The notes below the pieces were generated by a model, which saw nothing but the letters and a program-made list of their open reading frames with translations, did no database searches and had not been told where the DNA came from. A stretch of 64,000 nucleotides of DNA, taken from positions 32,513,645-32,577,644 of the forward strand of contig NC_088305.1 in the NCBI RefSeq assembly GCF_032854445.1. The letters are read 5' to 3'. Position numbers and translations under genes: made by a program. The stretch is from Liolophura sinensis (lineage: Eukaryota > Mollusca > Polyplacophora > Chitonida > Chitonidae). The first letter of the stretch is position 1. Each line of letters opens with the position of its first letter. This document shows, one piece after another, positions 22,401 through 31,700 of this stretch.

Positions 22401-25400
22401 AATTTGGGAACACTTTTAGTAGTCTAATTTGGGCACACTTTAAGTAGTCTGAATTGGGCACCTTATTCACAGTCTAATTTGGGCACACTTTTAGTAGTCT
22501 AATTTGGGCACACTTTTAGTAGTCTAATTTGGGCACACTTTTAGTAGTCTAATTTGGGAACACTTTTAGTAGTCTGAATTGGGCAACCATTTAGCAGTCT
22601 TAATTTGAACTCACAGGGACTGCATTGGTGAAAGGCTTTTAATTCTGGGTCATTACTAACCCCCTCAGCCTTGGAGGTCCTCACTTTTATTGTTAAAGTT
22701 CCATACATATCTTAGTAAAATCAGTGAACATGATTAGAGGGAGTTCTTTCATATACTCAAGTCGTGTGCTGTAGTATTGCCACGTAAAAGGAAAACATGA
22801 ATGAGGTTGAACATGAAGTCTAGAAGGCATTGAATTGAGTACAAGAACAGTGTCAAGATCAAACCAATCCTATTTGAACATGGTGTAAATATACAGATAT
22901 ACTTTTACAACTAATCCTACTTGTACATGTTGTAACTGTACAGATATACTTTTACAACTAATCCTACTTGTACATGTTGTAAATATACAGATATACTTTT
23001 ACAACTAATCCTACTTGTACATGTTGTAACTGTACAGATATACTTTTACAACTAATCCTACTTGTACATGTTGTAACTGTACAGATATACTTTTACAATT
23101 AATCCTACTTGTATGTGTTGTAACTATACAGATATACTTTTACAACTAATCCTACTTGTACATGTTGTAACTATACAGATATACTTTTACAACTAATCCT
23201 ACTTTTAGGTGTTGTAAATATACAGATATACTTTTACAACTAATCCTACTTGTACATGTTGTAACTGTACAGATATACTTTTACAGTTAATCCTACTTGT
23301 ACATGTTGTAACTGTACAGATATGCTTTCACAGAAACATGATCAAACACAGTATTTGACATGAGTGGAAAGATTTATTTATTTATTTGATTGGTGTTTCA
23401 TGCCAGACTCAAGATTTGGGTGGAAAGAAATTCATTTTAATGATGGTAATGCTGTATGTTTGTTTTTGCCACAGACTGATGAACAAGAAGTGATCAACTT
23501 TCTGCTTACCACCGAGATTATTCCCCTTTGTTTGCGGATAATGGAAGCGGGCAGCGAGCTTTCAAAAACAGTGAGTACAAGCTTAAGACTTTCAGATTGG
23601 CATTCTGGCATAGTAGGGGAGTTTCAGGTTCAGTTTTTGTTAGTCGCTGAAGATAAATGAAGTCCTGCTGTACAAGGTAACCTGTCAGAAATCTTAGGCA
23701 ACTTTTTATCACATAAAATGTAGTGTATGTAAATACTATAAAATGGCTGTCTAAAAAATGTTTCACAGAAGTTATTTTATAGATTAAATGGACATTGGCC
23801 AGCATTGAGGAGCTGATTGTGAACTGAATATTGAGGAGCTGATTGTGAACTGAATATTGAGGAGCTGATTGTGAACTGAATGACTGTCATTCTATAAACT
23901 TGTTGCATATGTGCAAGGTCTTTATGCAAAGGATATTCTGAGAACATTATTGTGGGTAGTCTGATAAAAATTATTTTTTTGTGAAGTTCAGAAATTGTCA
24001 ACCCAACAAATTTAGTTTTGTCTCTGAAAGCAAATTAAAAAAGTGTATAAGCCTCACTAAGAGTTGCTCTTTCATATGCAAAACCTTTGAGGAAGTAGGG
24101 CAGTTCCTGAAGGAAAGAGGTAGCATATATGTGCCTTGGGAACATGGTGAGACAGATAATCAGTCGGCAAAACAGCTAAAGTTTCCAAACATTTTTGACA
24201 TTGAAGTTAGATGATACAGTAGAGCTTTCTTTAACTTTAGAGAGAGTTTGATAAGACTTTAAGGTCAAATCTCCCCTGTGGGAGGTAGTTAGTATAAGAC
24301 ATACCACCATATGTGTCAACAAATTCAGGTTGATTTGTTTAGTTCTGTGTACTGCTGTTTAATAAATAATTGAATAACTAATAAAGAGGCAAAAGTGCTG
24401 TGACTGTCTTGGGTTTACCACTGCTCAAAGAATACACTGATCTTAACAAGGATGCAGATGCCAGCTGGGTATCCACAAAGCTACGAATCTTGTGTTGTGA
24501 TTAAAAAATTAGGGCATTTAAGACGTTTCAAACTGAATTGGTACTCTGAGGTACGCTGAGGCCGGTAATTTACTACAGCTCTCCAGTTTTCACCATTCTT
24601 AAACCTGACTGCTGTAATATAAGTGAAAAATTCTTGAGTACAGCATTAAACAACCATTGAGGTAAAAAATGAACAAATATAAAGGCAAATAACAATGTTC
24701 ATGAATTTTAAAAATACAAATTTTTCAGGTATATATTTAACTAGTACAACTTGTTTCTTTTTTGTTTGTTTTATTTTTTACACTGGAACTGCTCTCAGGA
24801 AGGTTAAAAAAGTTTTTCTTATGGTTCCTAAACATTTTTAAAAAGTTGTGATTGGTGGTGGTTTGTTGAAACCTGTATATGTATGTTTGATGGAGATTTT
24901 TACACCTGTGTGTGTTTGTGAGTAGTACATATATGTAAGTTTATGTGGACAGTTTCATGATCACATTTATCTATCATTCTTCATTTACAGGTAGCCACAT
25001 TTATCCTCCAGAAGATACTCCTGGATGAAACGGGTCTGTCCTACATCTGCCAGACCTATGAGCGCTTCTCACACGTGGCCATGATTCTGGTAAGAGTTCA
25101 GGAATTGGGGTCACCTCCCTTTCCACGGGGGGAGGGGTGGATGGGGGAGGTGTATATTCTCACATTGGATTCTAAATGAGCTGACTCAAAATTAATTAGT
25201 ACACACTTCACAGTCTTATAGAGTGTATTTGTCTTGTATTAGTGAAAACTCCTTTAGTAATGATAATGGTTTTGCTCACCAAGCAGGGCATGGGGGGAAA
25301 GTCGGAAAGAGCTCACTATAGAGGGACATTCAAAGACATACATACTTGTACATGCATCCGTTCATTTGTACATCCATCCATTCACTCATTTGTACATCTA

Positions 25401-27576
25401 TTCATTCATTGGTACATTCATCCATACATTCATCCGTTCATTTGTGTATCCATCCCTTCACTCATTTGTACCTTCAGCCATTCATTTGTTTCTACATTCA
25501 TCTGTTTGTTTGTACATCTGTTTATTTGTACATTCATCCTTTCATTTGTACATTATAATTGGGAAGGGCTGCATCAACCTGCAGATGGTCGTGGGTTTCC
25601 CCCCCGGGCTCTGCCCAGTTTCCTCCCACCATAATGCTGGTCGCTATCATATAAGTGAAATATTCTTGAGTATGGCGTAGAACACCAATCAGATAAATCA
25701 AATAAATACATCATTTGTACATTCATCCATTCGTTGGTATATTCATCCATTCACTTATACATTCAACCATTTATCCATCCATTTATTTGTGAACTCAACC
25801 ATTTATTTGTGAACTCAACCATTTATTTGTACATTCATCTATTTATTTGAACATGTACATTCATCCATTCATTAGATTCAGTATCATTTGTGGATACATT
25901 GTAGCAGCAGTATAATTTTATAACTGTTGTTTCTTCTCCAGTTGCACGGGGGAAGGTCCACCAGCAACCTGCAGATATGCATTGATTTCTCTCCTGCTCC
26001 CACCCTAATATTAGCCACCGTCATATAGGTGAAATAGCTCAGATAAATATTGCTGCTGCTGTTGTTGTTGTGACAGGGTAAGATGGTGCTTCACTTGTCC
26101 AAAGAGCCTTCAGCCAGACTCCTCAAGCATGTGGTCAGGTGCTATCTACGATTATCTGATAATCCCAGGTAAAACGACTGCCCTAATCACACCTCAGGTG
26201 TTATCTACAACTCTCTGATCAATCGTGGTAAAATGTCGCCACCACTCCTGTCTAAACTGCCTTAATCACACCTCAGGTGTTATCTACAACTCTTTGATCA
26301 ATCGTGGTAAAGTGTCGCCACCACTCCAGTGTAAACTGCCTTAATCACACGTCAGGTGTTATCTACAATTCTCTGATCAATCGTGGTAAAATGTCGCCAC
26401 CACTCCAGTGTAAACTGCCTTAATCACACGTCAAGCGTTATCTACAACTCTCTAATCAATCGTGGTAAAGTGTCGCCACCACTCCAGTGTAAACTGCCTT
26501 AATCACACCTCAGGTGTTATCTACAACTCTCTGATCAATGGTGGTAAAATGTTGCCACCACTCCAGTGTAAACTGCCTTAATCACACGTCAAGCGTTATC
26601 TACAACTCTCTAATCAATTGTGGTAAAGTGTCGCCACCACTCCAGTGTAAACTGCCTTAATCACACGTCAAGCGTTATCTACAACTCTCTAATCAATCGT
26701 GGTAAAGTGTCGCCACCACTCCAGTGTAAACTGCCTTAATCACACGTCAGGCGTTATCTACAACTCTCTGATCAATCGTGGTAAAATGTCGCCACCACTC
26801 CAGTGTAAACTGCCTTAATCACACGTCAGGCGTTATCTACAACTCTCTGATCAACCGTGGTAAAATGTCGCCACCACTCCAGTGTAAACTGCCTTAATCA
26901 CACGTCAGGTGTTATCTACAACTCTCTGATCAATCTTGGTAAAATGTCTTAATCACACGTCAGGTGTTTAATGTTAAGATACCATTTTTCATATTGATAC
27001 CAATGCTGTACAAGTTGTGTATAAAGGTTTGAATTGATATAATTTGAGGTTCAAAAATTCTGCATTTCACCTTATGTTTGCTTGTAAAGATGTACTTAAA
27101 GGCCTGAAAATGATACATTTCAGGCTGACGTGTCAGTTTTTGTAATAAGAAATTAATTATACTTCACAAAAAAAAAAATAGAAATATGCTAACCTTTAGT
27201 TGAAATACAGTAAGGCTTACATTGTGGGCAAGATTTTGACTTGCATGCTACTGTTGGGAGCTGCGGCCTCAAACTGTAAAGGGAAATATTGAAAAAGGCT
27301 AGGCTTCTGAGATTGGTGGTTAGGATTTTATCGAATAGTAACACATCTGATTTTACAAGAGGAATCGTTTACCTCACCCTATACTCGACCGTTTGTAATT
27401 GCAGGGCTCGTGAGGCATTACGGCAGTGTCTCCCTGACCAGCTGAAGGACAACACATTTGGGACATGCCTGAAGGATGACAACTCCACCAAACGCTGGTT
27501 GATGCAACTCCAGCAGAATCTTGAGACGCCCAGTGTACCAGACCCACGTGGTATGCCGTTACATCAACAACAATGA
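10404..27576 (+). CDS. CNOT9: CNOT9 (RCD1/RQCD1), CCR4-NOT complex subunit, complete
   Basis: CNOT9 is the armadillo-repeat subunit of the CCR4-NOT deadenylase. It binds the CNOT1 scaffold and offers tryptophan pockets to GW182/TNRC6, linking miRNA targets to deadenylation. Nine coding exons join in frame: 10404-10427, 12925-13061, 13778-13898, 15682-15769, 17007-17113, 23475-23570, 24991-25089, 26077-26168 and 27405-27576, giving 311 aa (human is 299). All junctions are GT-AG. Diagnostic stretches include [98 protein letters not shown] and QCLPDQLKD. Only the N-terminal ~25 residues and the C-terminus differ clearly from vertebrates. Exon 1 is inferred; the first in-frame ATG in exon 2 (12931) would give 301 aa. 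Introns 3 and 8 carry minisatellites built from copies of adjacent splice junctions, and intron 5 (6.4 kb) carries three further arrays. Confidence 0.96.
10890..11009 (+). mobile_element. SINE, 3' half
   Basis: Contains 'cagtgggttttgtcc', 'ctggccgccatcgtataa', 'gaaatattcttgagtg' and 'aaaacaccagtgaaataaat'. It lacks the tRNA-like head, so it is 5'-truncated. It lies in CNOT9 intron 1. Confidence 0.8.
11127..11368 (+). mobile_element. SINE, near full-length
   Basis: The head 'gtggcctcaggtggcgca' and 'gcggttgctataagttcaag' looks like tRNA-derived A- and B-box promoter sequence. The body is 'ctcatgctggctctctctc' and 'gcctgcggatggtcatggg', and the tail is 'aaatattcttgtgtatgg' followed by (AATA)n. 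About 240 bp, in CNOT9 intron 1. Confidence 0.85.
11424..11662 (+). mobile_element. SINE of a second type sharing the same tail
   Basis: The body ('tgcttggcactcaacactgg', 'tgactgggtgggtgtcatg') differs from the first SINE family, but the end 'tcgtcatcatataactaaa' and 'aatttgtcgagtatgac' is a diverged copy of the tail seen at 48714-48790. No clear tRNA-like head. Confidence 0.6.
11886..12219. repeat. 167-bp tandem duplication
   Basis: Two nearly identical 167-bp copies abut ('gtgtgcttgtgcatgctg' at 11886 and 12053). The few differences point to a recent duplication. It lies in CNOT9 intron 1 and has no coding signal. Confidence 0.92.
12303..12438 (+). mobile_element. SINE, 5'-truncated
   Basis: Contains 'ctgcagatggtcatgggt', 'ctctgcccggtttcctctc', 'gaaatattcttgaggg' and an 'aatcaaataaataaa' tail. 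Part of the 'gctggccgccgtcgtat' block is deleted. Confidence 0.82.
12468..12809 (-). CDS. Unidentified coding-like segment inside CNOT9 intron 1, antisense
   Basis: An uninterrupted minus-strand frame of about 113 codons with coding-like composition: charged amphipathic text such as [19 protein letters not shown] and [18 protein letters not shown]. There is no ATG at its head (the frame opens with GTG); a 3' splice site is possible at 'gtgtag' near 12807. A good donor, ATATCAG|GTAAGG, lies at about 12474/12473. It could be an internal exon of a gene nested antisense in CNOT9, or a fossil exon or retrocopy. I do not recognise the family and find no partner exons. Confidence 0.3.
   Translation of the reverse strand: MDDKMGQIHAYLLVSRLKFTAGLSLEQVRQVTLSHIEETWMEWSPQQCGRVWAVKSAEKYCGLQAERVHQQNVLLIDQVKLAVTLWGSANIKCSKLLQFRQEIGCESLISGKV
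13484..13602 (+). mobile_element. SINE, 5'-truncated and diverged
   Basis: Contains 'ggttgtgggtttcccccagg', 'ttcggtttcctcccaccata', 'gaccgccatcatataattg' and a degraded tail ending 'aagtaaataaaat'. In CNOT9 intron 2. Confidence 0.8.
14040..14390 (+). repeat. 42-bp array of copies of the CNOT9 exon 4 acceptor, first block
   Basis: Eight or so units spaced mainly 42 bp apart, each holding 'ctgtatttcag|gctcatta' and 'gcctaatagaatgtg'. The true exon 4 junction at 15681/15682 is 'ctgcatttcag|gctcatca' followed by 'atctaacagagtgtg'. Each unit is thus a copy of the 3' splice site plus the first ~23 bp of exon 4. In the phase of exon 3, most copies give A-H-stop. Because 42 is a multiple of 3, the block stays open in some other frames, which is not evidence of coding. 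Confidence 0.9.
14760..15681 (+). repeat. Acceptor-copy array, second block, ending at the true exon 4 junction
   Basis: About 22 further units of two kinds: ~43 bp ('tgctgtatttcag' then 'gttcactggtcctatcagaa') and ~30 bp ('catatttcag' then 'gttacaacaatgtatttt'). They alternate in compound patterns. The last unit is the functional acceptor of CNOT9 exon 4. Units at 14907 and 15147 ('caggctcaccagtcttatca') are closest to the exon start. Between the blocks (14391-14759) the intron is unique. Confidence 0.92.
17419..17540 (-). mobile_element. SINE, 5'-truncated
   Basis: Minus-strand copy: 'ccatagtgctggccgccact', 'aaatactcttgagtaga' and 'aaaacaccgatagaac' are recognisable. In CNOT9 intron 5. Confidence 0.78.
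17736..21160. repeat. 36-bp minisatellite, about 95 copies
   Basis: The unit is 36 bp ('gccagttgaagtggtcaag' then 'taaatcagatactgcta') with variants 'ttcaggtggtgatg', 'ttgaagtagtc' and 'ttcaggtgatcagg'. A higher-order structure is present: the variant order at about 18175-18840 recurs at about 19850-20437, offset by about 1.67 kb at first and 1.60 kb later, so the second copy has lost two units. Because 36 is a multiple of 3 and the unit has no stop in several frames, frames up to 255 codons (12-residue period such as [12 protein letters not shown]) run through it on both strands; I read these as by-products. It fills much of CNOT9 intron 5. Confidence 0.96.
21166..21490 (-). mobile_element. 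Possible retroelement 3' end, unclassified
   Basis: The left edge is a 'aataataatatctttattta' run, which on the minus strand is a 3' tail. Inside are two related segments ('tctgttccaaccagcaggtc' and the inverse of 'ctactggctggaacccgct') flanking a C-rich stretch, giving an imperfect inverted arrangement. This fits a SINE or LINE end but no family is certain. Confidence 0.35.
21538..21662 (+). mobile_element. SINE, 5'-truncated
   Basis: Contains 'ggtgggtttcccccggctgt', 'aacgctggccgccatcatat', 'aaatattcttgagtacggcg' and an (AATA)n tail. One of the better preserved 3' halves in the window. Confidence 0.87.
22010..22605. repeat. 25-bp minisatellite, about 23 copies
   Basis: The unit holds 'tagtctaatttgggcacac' and 'ttttag', with 'ggccacacat' and 'ggtagcac' variants. 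In CNOT9 intron 5, with no similarity to the flanking exon edges. Confidence 0.93.
22865..23335. repeat. 47-bp minisatellite, about 10 copies
   Basis: The unit contains 'actaatcctacttgtacatg' and 'tgtacagatatactttta'. Copies differ by one or two bases. In CNOT9 intron 5, shortly upstream of exon 6. Confidence 0.93.
23370..23412 (-). mobile_element. SINE tail fragment
   Basis: Only 'atttatttatttgattggtg' and 'ccagactcaag' remain, the minus-strand 3' tail of the main SINE family. Confidence 0.55.
23796..23881. repeat. 27-bp repeat, three copies
   Basis: Three tandem copies of 'attgaggagctgattgtgaa' plus 'ctgaat' in CNOT9 intron 6. Confidence 0.9.
24570..24662 (+). mobile_element. SINE remnant, strongly diverged
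   Basis: 'taaacctgactgctgtaata', 'agtgaaaaattcttgagtac' and 'agcattaaacaaccattgag' align to the 3' half of the main SINE family. In CNOT9 intron 6. Confidence 0.6.
25340..25890. repeat. Degenerate 'catttgtacattcatc' array split by a SINE
   Basis: Irregular short units such as 'catttgtacattcatcc', 'ttcatttgttt' and 'catttatttgtgaactcaac' occupy 25340-25557 and 25710-25890. The SINE between them inserted into the array. In CNOT9 intron 7. Confidence 0.85.
25558..25709 (+). mobile_element. SINE inserted in the 'catttgtacat' array
   Basis: Contains 'ctgcagatggtcgtgggt', 'ctctgcccagtttcctccca', 'gaaatattcttgagtatggc' and 'acaccaatcagataaatc'. Array units flank both sides. Confidence 0.88.
25941..26048 (+). 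mobile_element. SINE fragment, internally deleted
   Basis: 'gggggaaggtccaccagcaa', 'cctgcagatatgcattg', 'agccaccgtcatataggtga' and a short 'cagataaata' end. It lies just upstream of CNOT9 exon 8. Confidence 0.7.
26169..26965 (+). repeat. 79-bp array of copies of the CNOT9 exon 8 end and donor
   Basis: About ten units, 79 bp apart (26196, 26275, 26354 and so on). Each begins 'aggtgttatctacaactctc' and continues 'tgatcaatcgtg|GTAAAATG' or 'GTAAAGTG'. The end of exon 8 reads 'aggtgctatctacgattatc', 'tgataatcccag|GTAAAACG'. The exon frame gives [11 protein letters not shown] and the unit gives [11 protein letters not shown]-stop, so the repeat carries coding sequence and a 5' splice site copied from the exon. 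The founder interval (26137 to 26196) is 59 bp because it lacks a ~20-bp 'caccactccagtgtaaac' insert present in the other units. Confidence 0.94.
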
Positions 27577-29364
27577 CTAGTGTAATCCTTCAGCAACACA
27601 AACTGATGTTCCCCAGGCCTTAAACAAGTTTTAACAAAGCCTCATGGAGGTTTTATTCGTAAACGATGTCATATTATTCAGCCGAAAAAGGAGAAAGTGT
27701 ACACTTATGGAGAAAAAGATGCCATTGGTCAAATTTACACAAACTGTGCTGGACAGAAGTGGAAATTTCAAACTTTGTTGAAACCTTTGTTTGTTCATCC
27801 CGGAAATTTATTCCAGTATAGTTTGACCTGTTTAATTGTATCATCCTCAGTCAACAAATATCCGGTTCAGTAAATTTTGCCATTTGTTTGATAAATTTGC
27901 ATCCCCACCCCCAAATCATGTGCTGGACAGGCTAGGGCTGATGATCATCTCCTGTCAGTTCACTGGAGTGAGAATTCAAAACACCTTTCCCTAAGCTATC
28001 AATCAAAGCCTGTCCAAAAAACTGTTTTTCAGGCTTTGAATAAAACAATGTCAGAAATGTGTTTTTTCCCAGCTTACAAGTAAAATTTGTCAGAAATTCA
28101 GTTTTCTCAGCTTTAAAAGCTGCAAAAGGGTGTCTGAAAAGGTGGTTTTTGGCCAGCTTTATAATACCAGTAAAAAACAGGGTATCCATTTTTTTGTGTC
28201 ATGGGTTATTATGATAGCAGTTTCAGAAATACTTGGATTCTCAACACTTCAGTTTACAATCCCCCCTCTCTTTCAGTGAAATTGTGACCAATTCACTGCT
28301 TCGTCTTTTCTCTTCAGTCTTGAAAGGAAAAAGATAGACTCTAAGGTGATCAAATGAATCTTTGCTTTGATCAGACATGTTTTGTTAACAACACATCAGT
28401 TTTGTTATAGTGTAGCAATATTTAGAAGGATGGCATTTTGTGGTTGTGGGTTTCCACAAAGATTCACGTTTGGTCAAAGCGTGCTCGATTCGTGGCAGGT
28501 TGGTGAGAATTCGTGCGAATGCCACGCGGGTTTAAGGTCATTTATCGGATGTCCAAAACTTTATTTGGAAGGAACGTCAGTAAAGATTATAGTTGTGTTG
28601 TTGATATAGACTGTTTCAAGTGACATCATGTTGCAGTGGGTCTTGTGTCAGAGGTGTAGAAAGCGAGCTGTACATATCGAAGTATGTTCTGGTCAAATGA
28701 TAGTGATGGACAGTGTGCCGTCAGCAACAAGAGCAAAATTAAAACTACTTTTGAGTCCATGTTTTTCAGGTTGTCCGCGAATGTAGCGTAAGAATGTAAG
28801 AGATGTTTGACAGAGGAGTATTCTTCAACGATTTTGTTGATTTCTTTATTTGTATTATTTTTTGTTTTGCCATGTTGCACCAAAGTGAAAAGTGCACAGA
28901 TTTTACGTGCTATTTAAATTCAGGTGCTGAACGTTTATGCATACTCAAGGAACTGAGGTTTGGTTTAATTGTGTAAAGGTGGATTATACCCGATAAGGGT
29001 GCATTTTGGTGCCCTTCTCGACTGGGTGATGCTTTGATTATTTTTGCAAGTTGGAGTGAACAAGAAGTTAGTTTTTTTAACCACAATTATGTTAATTTGA
29101 AACAGTGTTCTCGTGCATTTTACGATTTTCTCCGAAGGGAAGCCGTTTTGTTTATTAAGAGATGTTAACAGATGTTAAGTATTATTCATTTAGTACGAAT
29201 TTCTCAGTTTCCTGGAGCATAATTAAGATATAACGTTATGTAATAAAAGCTTATTTTTTTAACAGCAGGGCTGTAAATATTTTCCTTAAAATTATCAGGC
29301 CGTTGGAAAAAGAGCCCGCATGAGCACAGACTTGGCTAAAAAGAATGTTGTTTGAACAATATAT

Positions 29365-29400
<36 letters not shown>

Positions 29401-29880
29401 GTGTGTTAAGTAAGGACCATATTAAATCCAGAAAGTATTTGCTCCAGAAATCAAGGTCTGTACTAAAGTCTACCGCGAGTTCCGCAAATAAAACGGTCTC
29501 TGTAACACACAATTAAGTTGTGCGACGCCCAACTAGTTGCGCCTGCCGCGAAATCACGCACTCTTTGTAGAAAGGCGTCAGGCCAGAAACCAACCGTGAT
29601 AGAGTATTTCGTTCGTCTTTGGGAGACTAATGTCCAGTTGTTTACCAATCAATAGAATCAACATATTGCTCCCATTCTCTCTGACCCCGCCATTAATGTG
29701 TACATATACATGTATCAAGCCGTACAACCGGTAATCGCTTGCCTTTGCGTGCGTTCAGAAGAAGTGAATGACATGTATAGATGTTGTATATTTTGTATAT
29801 GTTATAAATTGTTAAAAAGAAACTGTCACCAGTTACGTGTGGGCTTCCTTTTTTCGTAATATATTGCCGTTTTTTGAGTT
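27577..29880 (+). other. CNOT9 3'UTR and downstream sequence
   Basis: Two AATAAA signals lie at 28039-28044 and 29242-29247; either could end CNOT9 transcripts. A TA microsatellite occupies about 29368-29398. No coding exon is convincing. Confidence 0.45.
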
Positions 29881-30109
29881 AACCAAATTCTCGTCTACAG
29901 GAAGTAATATGAGGAGAATTTCTGTCAACAATACATAGCTGTACGCCTGAACTCTGGGTACGATTGCCTTTTAAACACAAAGAATGTTTTCCTGCATTCA
30001 CCTTACTGCACTGGCCCCGTCTGCATTTCCTCGACTGGACTGCCAGGTTTTTTCCACTGGGCTGTAACCGACTCCTCCACTGGACTGTTGCTCGTTTTCT
30101 CCACCGGGC

Positions 30110-30365
30110 TGTGCCCTGTTTCCGGACTTTCCCCGTTTCCTTCATCGAGATGTGCCCTGTTTCCGGACTTCTCCCTGTTTCCTTCATCGGGCTGTGCCCT
30201 GCTTCCGGACTTCTCCCTGTTTCCTTCATCGGGCTGTGCCCTGCTTCCGGACTTTTCCCTGTTTCCTTCATCGGGGTGTGCCCTGAATTCGGGCTTTTCC
30301 TTGTTTCCTTCATCGGGCTGTGCCCTGTTTCCGGACTTTTCCCTGTTTCCTTCATCGGGCTGTAA
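30110..30365. repeat. 42-bp minisatellite, about six copies
   Basis: The unit contains 'ttccttcatcgggctgtgcc' and 'ctgtttccggacttt', spaced 42 bp. It is open on both strands (14-residue minus-strand period such as PDEGNREKSGNRAQ). Flanking units of a shorter related motif (about 30040-30110) suggest local expansion. No splice site or start clearly supports translation. Confidence 0.85.
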
Positions 30366-30514
30366 CCCATTTTCTGCACAAGAATGTGCCCTGTTTTCTT
30401 CGGAAACCACATTAGTCATGTGATCGGAAGAAAACTTCTCTAGGGCGGAAAAACCTGGTTTGGTAGGAAAAGTTCGCACTTAAGGGTGAAAATGACAGTG
30501 AAAATGTTTTCATC

Positions 30515-31700
30515 TATATATTTAGGGACAAGCGGTTAGCAACCTATTTTAGCATTGGAAATGAAACTTTTATCTGAAACAGATGACCCATCAATATTAA
30601 AACATTTAGGCATGTTCTTGCATTTACCACGCCCAATTAGCTCATTCAATACTTTCCAAGTTCCTTTGATATTGTGATATTGATCGTTTTTTTCGAGTGA
30701 GTACTTGGGTACGTCGTACTTAATTTTTCAGTCATATGACGACGAAAGTTTTTTTTTCGAAGTAATCCTTTCGCGAAAAACAGATCAAGTTCTTCAGTTT
30801 ATTTCTGTACTTCATGTATTTGATGTGAGTCGGTATATTTATTTTGTTAAAAATATACCGGAGAAATTGGTAAAGATGTCTTTAGGGTTAGCAGGACGAG
30901 AACACACTCTAGTAGGTTTTGTAATGGAAGGGGAAAGGTGACACTTCATTAGTTCAAAAGAATCTTTTGATTGTAAATGGCTATCACACTTGAATAAGTC
31001 TATATTGAAGTCTCCTAAGATGATACTTTTTTATTCGCGGGTATATTACGAAAGGCTGGGCTTAGTTTTCAGCAAAAAGACACTTTTCACTGGAGGGCGA
31101 TAAATAAATCCAACAACATAGACATCTGGCGGAGCGGCGATCTCCACAAATAAAGACTTCATCAAAAAAGAAAGATCATTGCGTATTTTGCAAGATTCAA
31201 AAGAGCTATTAACATAGAGTGCAACCCCCCTTCCGTTTATCTCAGGAGGCAGGATATAAAGTGGATTTTAATCATTCAGTTACTGGGCTAAGTCAACTTT
31301 CCGATATCCAAGGACTGAAAAGTTAAGATTGAGAGTATGGAAAAAGCATGTAATTTCGTCAAAATTTTTAGCTAAGCTACGGGCATTTAAATGAAGGGTT
31401 GAAAATTGGTTTTGATTGTCATAATCGAGGGTTTCTTGTTGGTGAGTGAAACCTTTAGGGCTATAGTCGTTGGACAGATGAGAGTCTAAATTACCCAAAT
31501 AGGCAATTTGCTTTGTCATCGATATGTGTTTTAGATGCATCAGAGCCATTCATTTCAGCTGGATTGAAGTACATCTGGTCAATAATATAAAGATTATATT
31601 TTGGGACCGTAGACGAGACAGTTGATGATGAAGTAGGTGTTATGTAGGGAATATCGTGGAATGGCAGGTGAGAGAGTGTATTGTGAGATGGAACAGACAA
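30515..31700 (-). mobile_element. LINE ORF2 fragment (APE-type endonuclease and linker), decayed
   Basis: Minus-strand segments read as a non-LTR retrotransposon: 'FSTLHLNARSLAKNFDEI' near 31410, 'GRGVALYVNSSFES' and 'SLFVEIAAPPDVYVVGF' with 'IYRPP' near 31230-31100, 'IILGDFNIDLFKCDS' near 31000, then the linker 'GTWKVLNELIGRGKCKNMP' near 30650-30600. The order matches the endonuclease domain followed by the region ahead of reverse transcriptase. Frames change near 31500 and 31280, and stops occur. No reverse transcriptase is seen downstream. The clade cannot be fixed from this part. Confidence 0.75.
30694..30750 (-). mobile_element. SINE tail inserted in the LINE fragment
   Basis: 'gagtgagtacttgggtacg', 'tcgtacttaatttttcag' and 'tcatatgacgacgaa' match the minus-strand 3' end of the second SINE family (compare 48714-48782). 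It separates the endonuclease and linker parts of the LINE, so the LINE is older. Confidence 0.65.

Noticed and set aside
25242-25680. Frames of 70-130 codons rich in Ile, His and Ser
   Set aside because: Products of the 'catttgtacattcatc' array and the SINE inside it.
30003-30479. Minus-strand protein with 14-residue PDEGNREKSGNRAQ repeats
   Set aside because: Only the 42-bp minisatellite keeps it open; the frame begins with GTG, both strands are open, and no domain or splice signal supports it.
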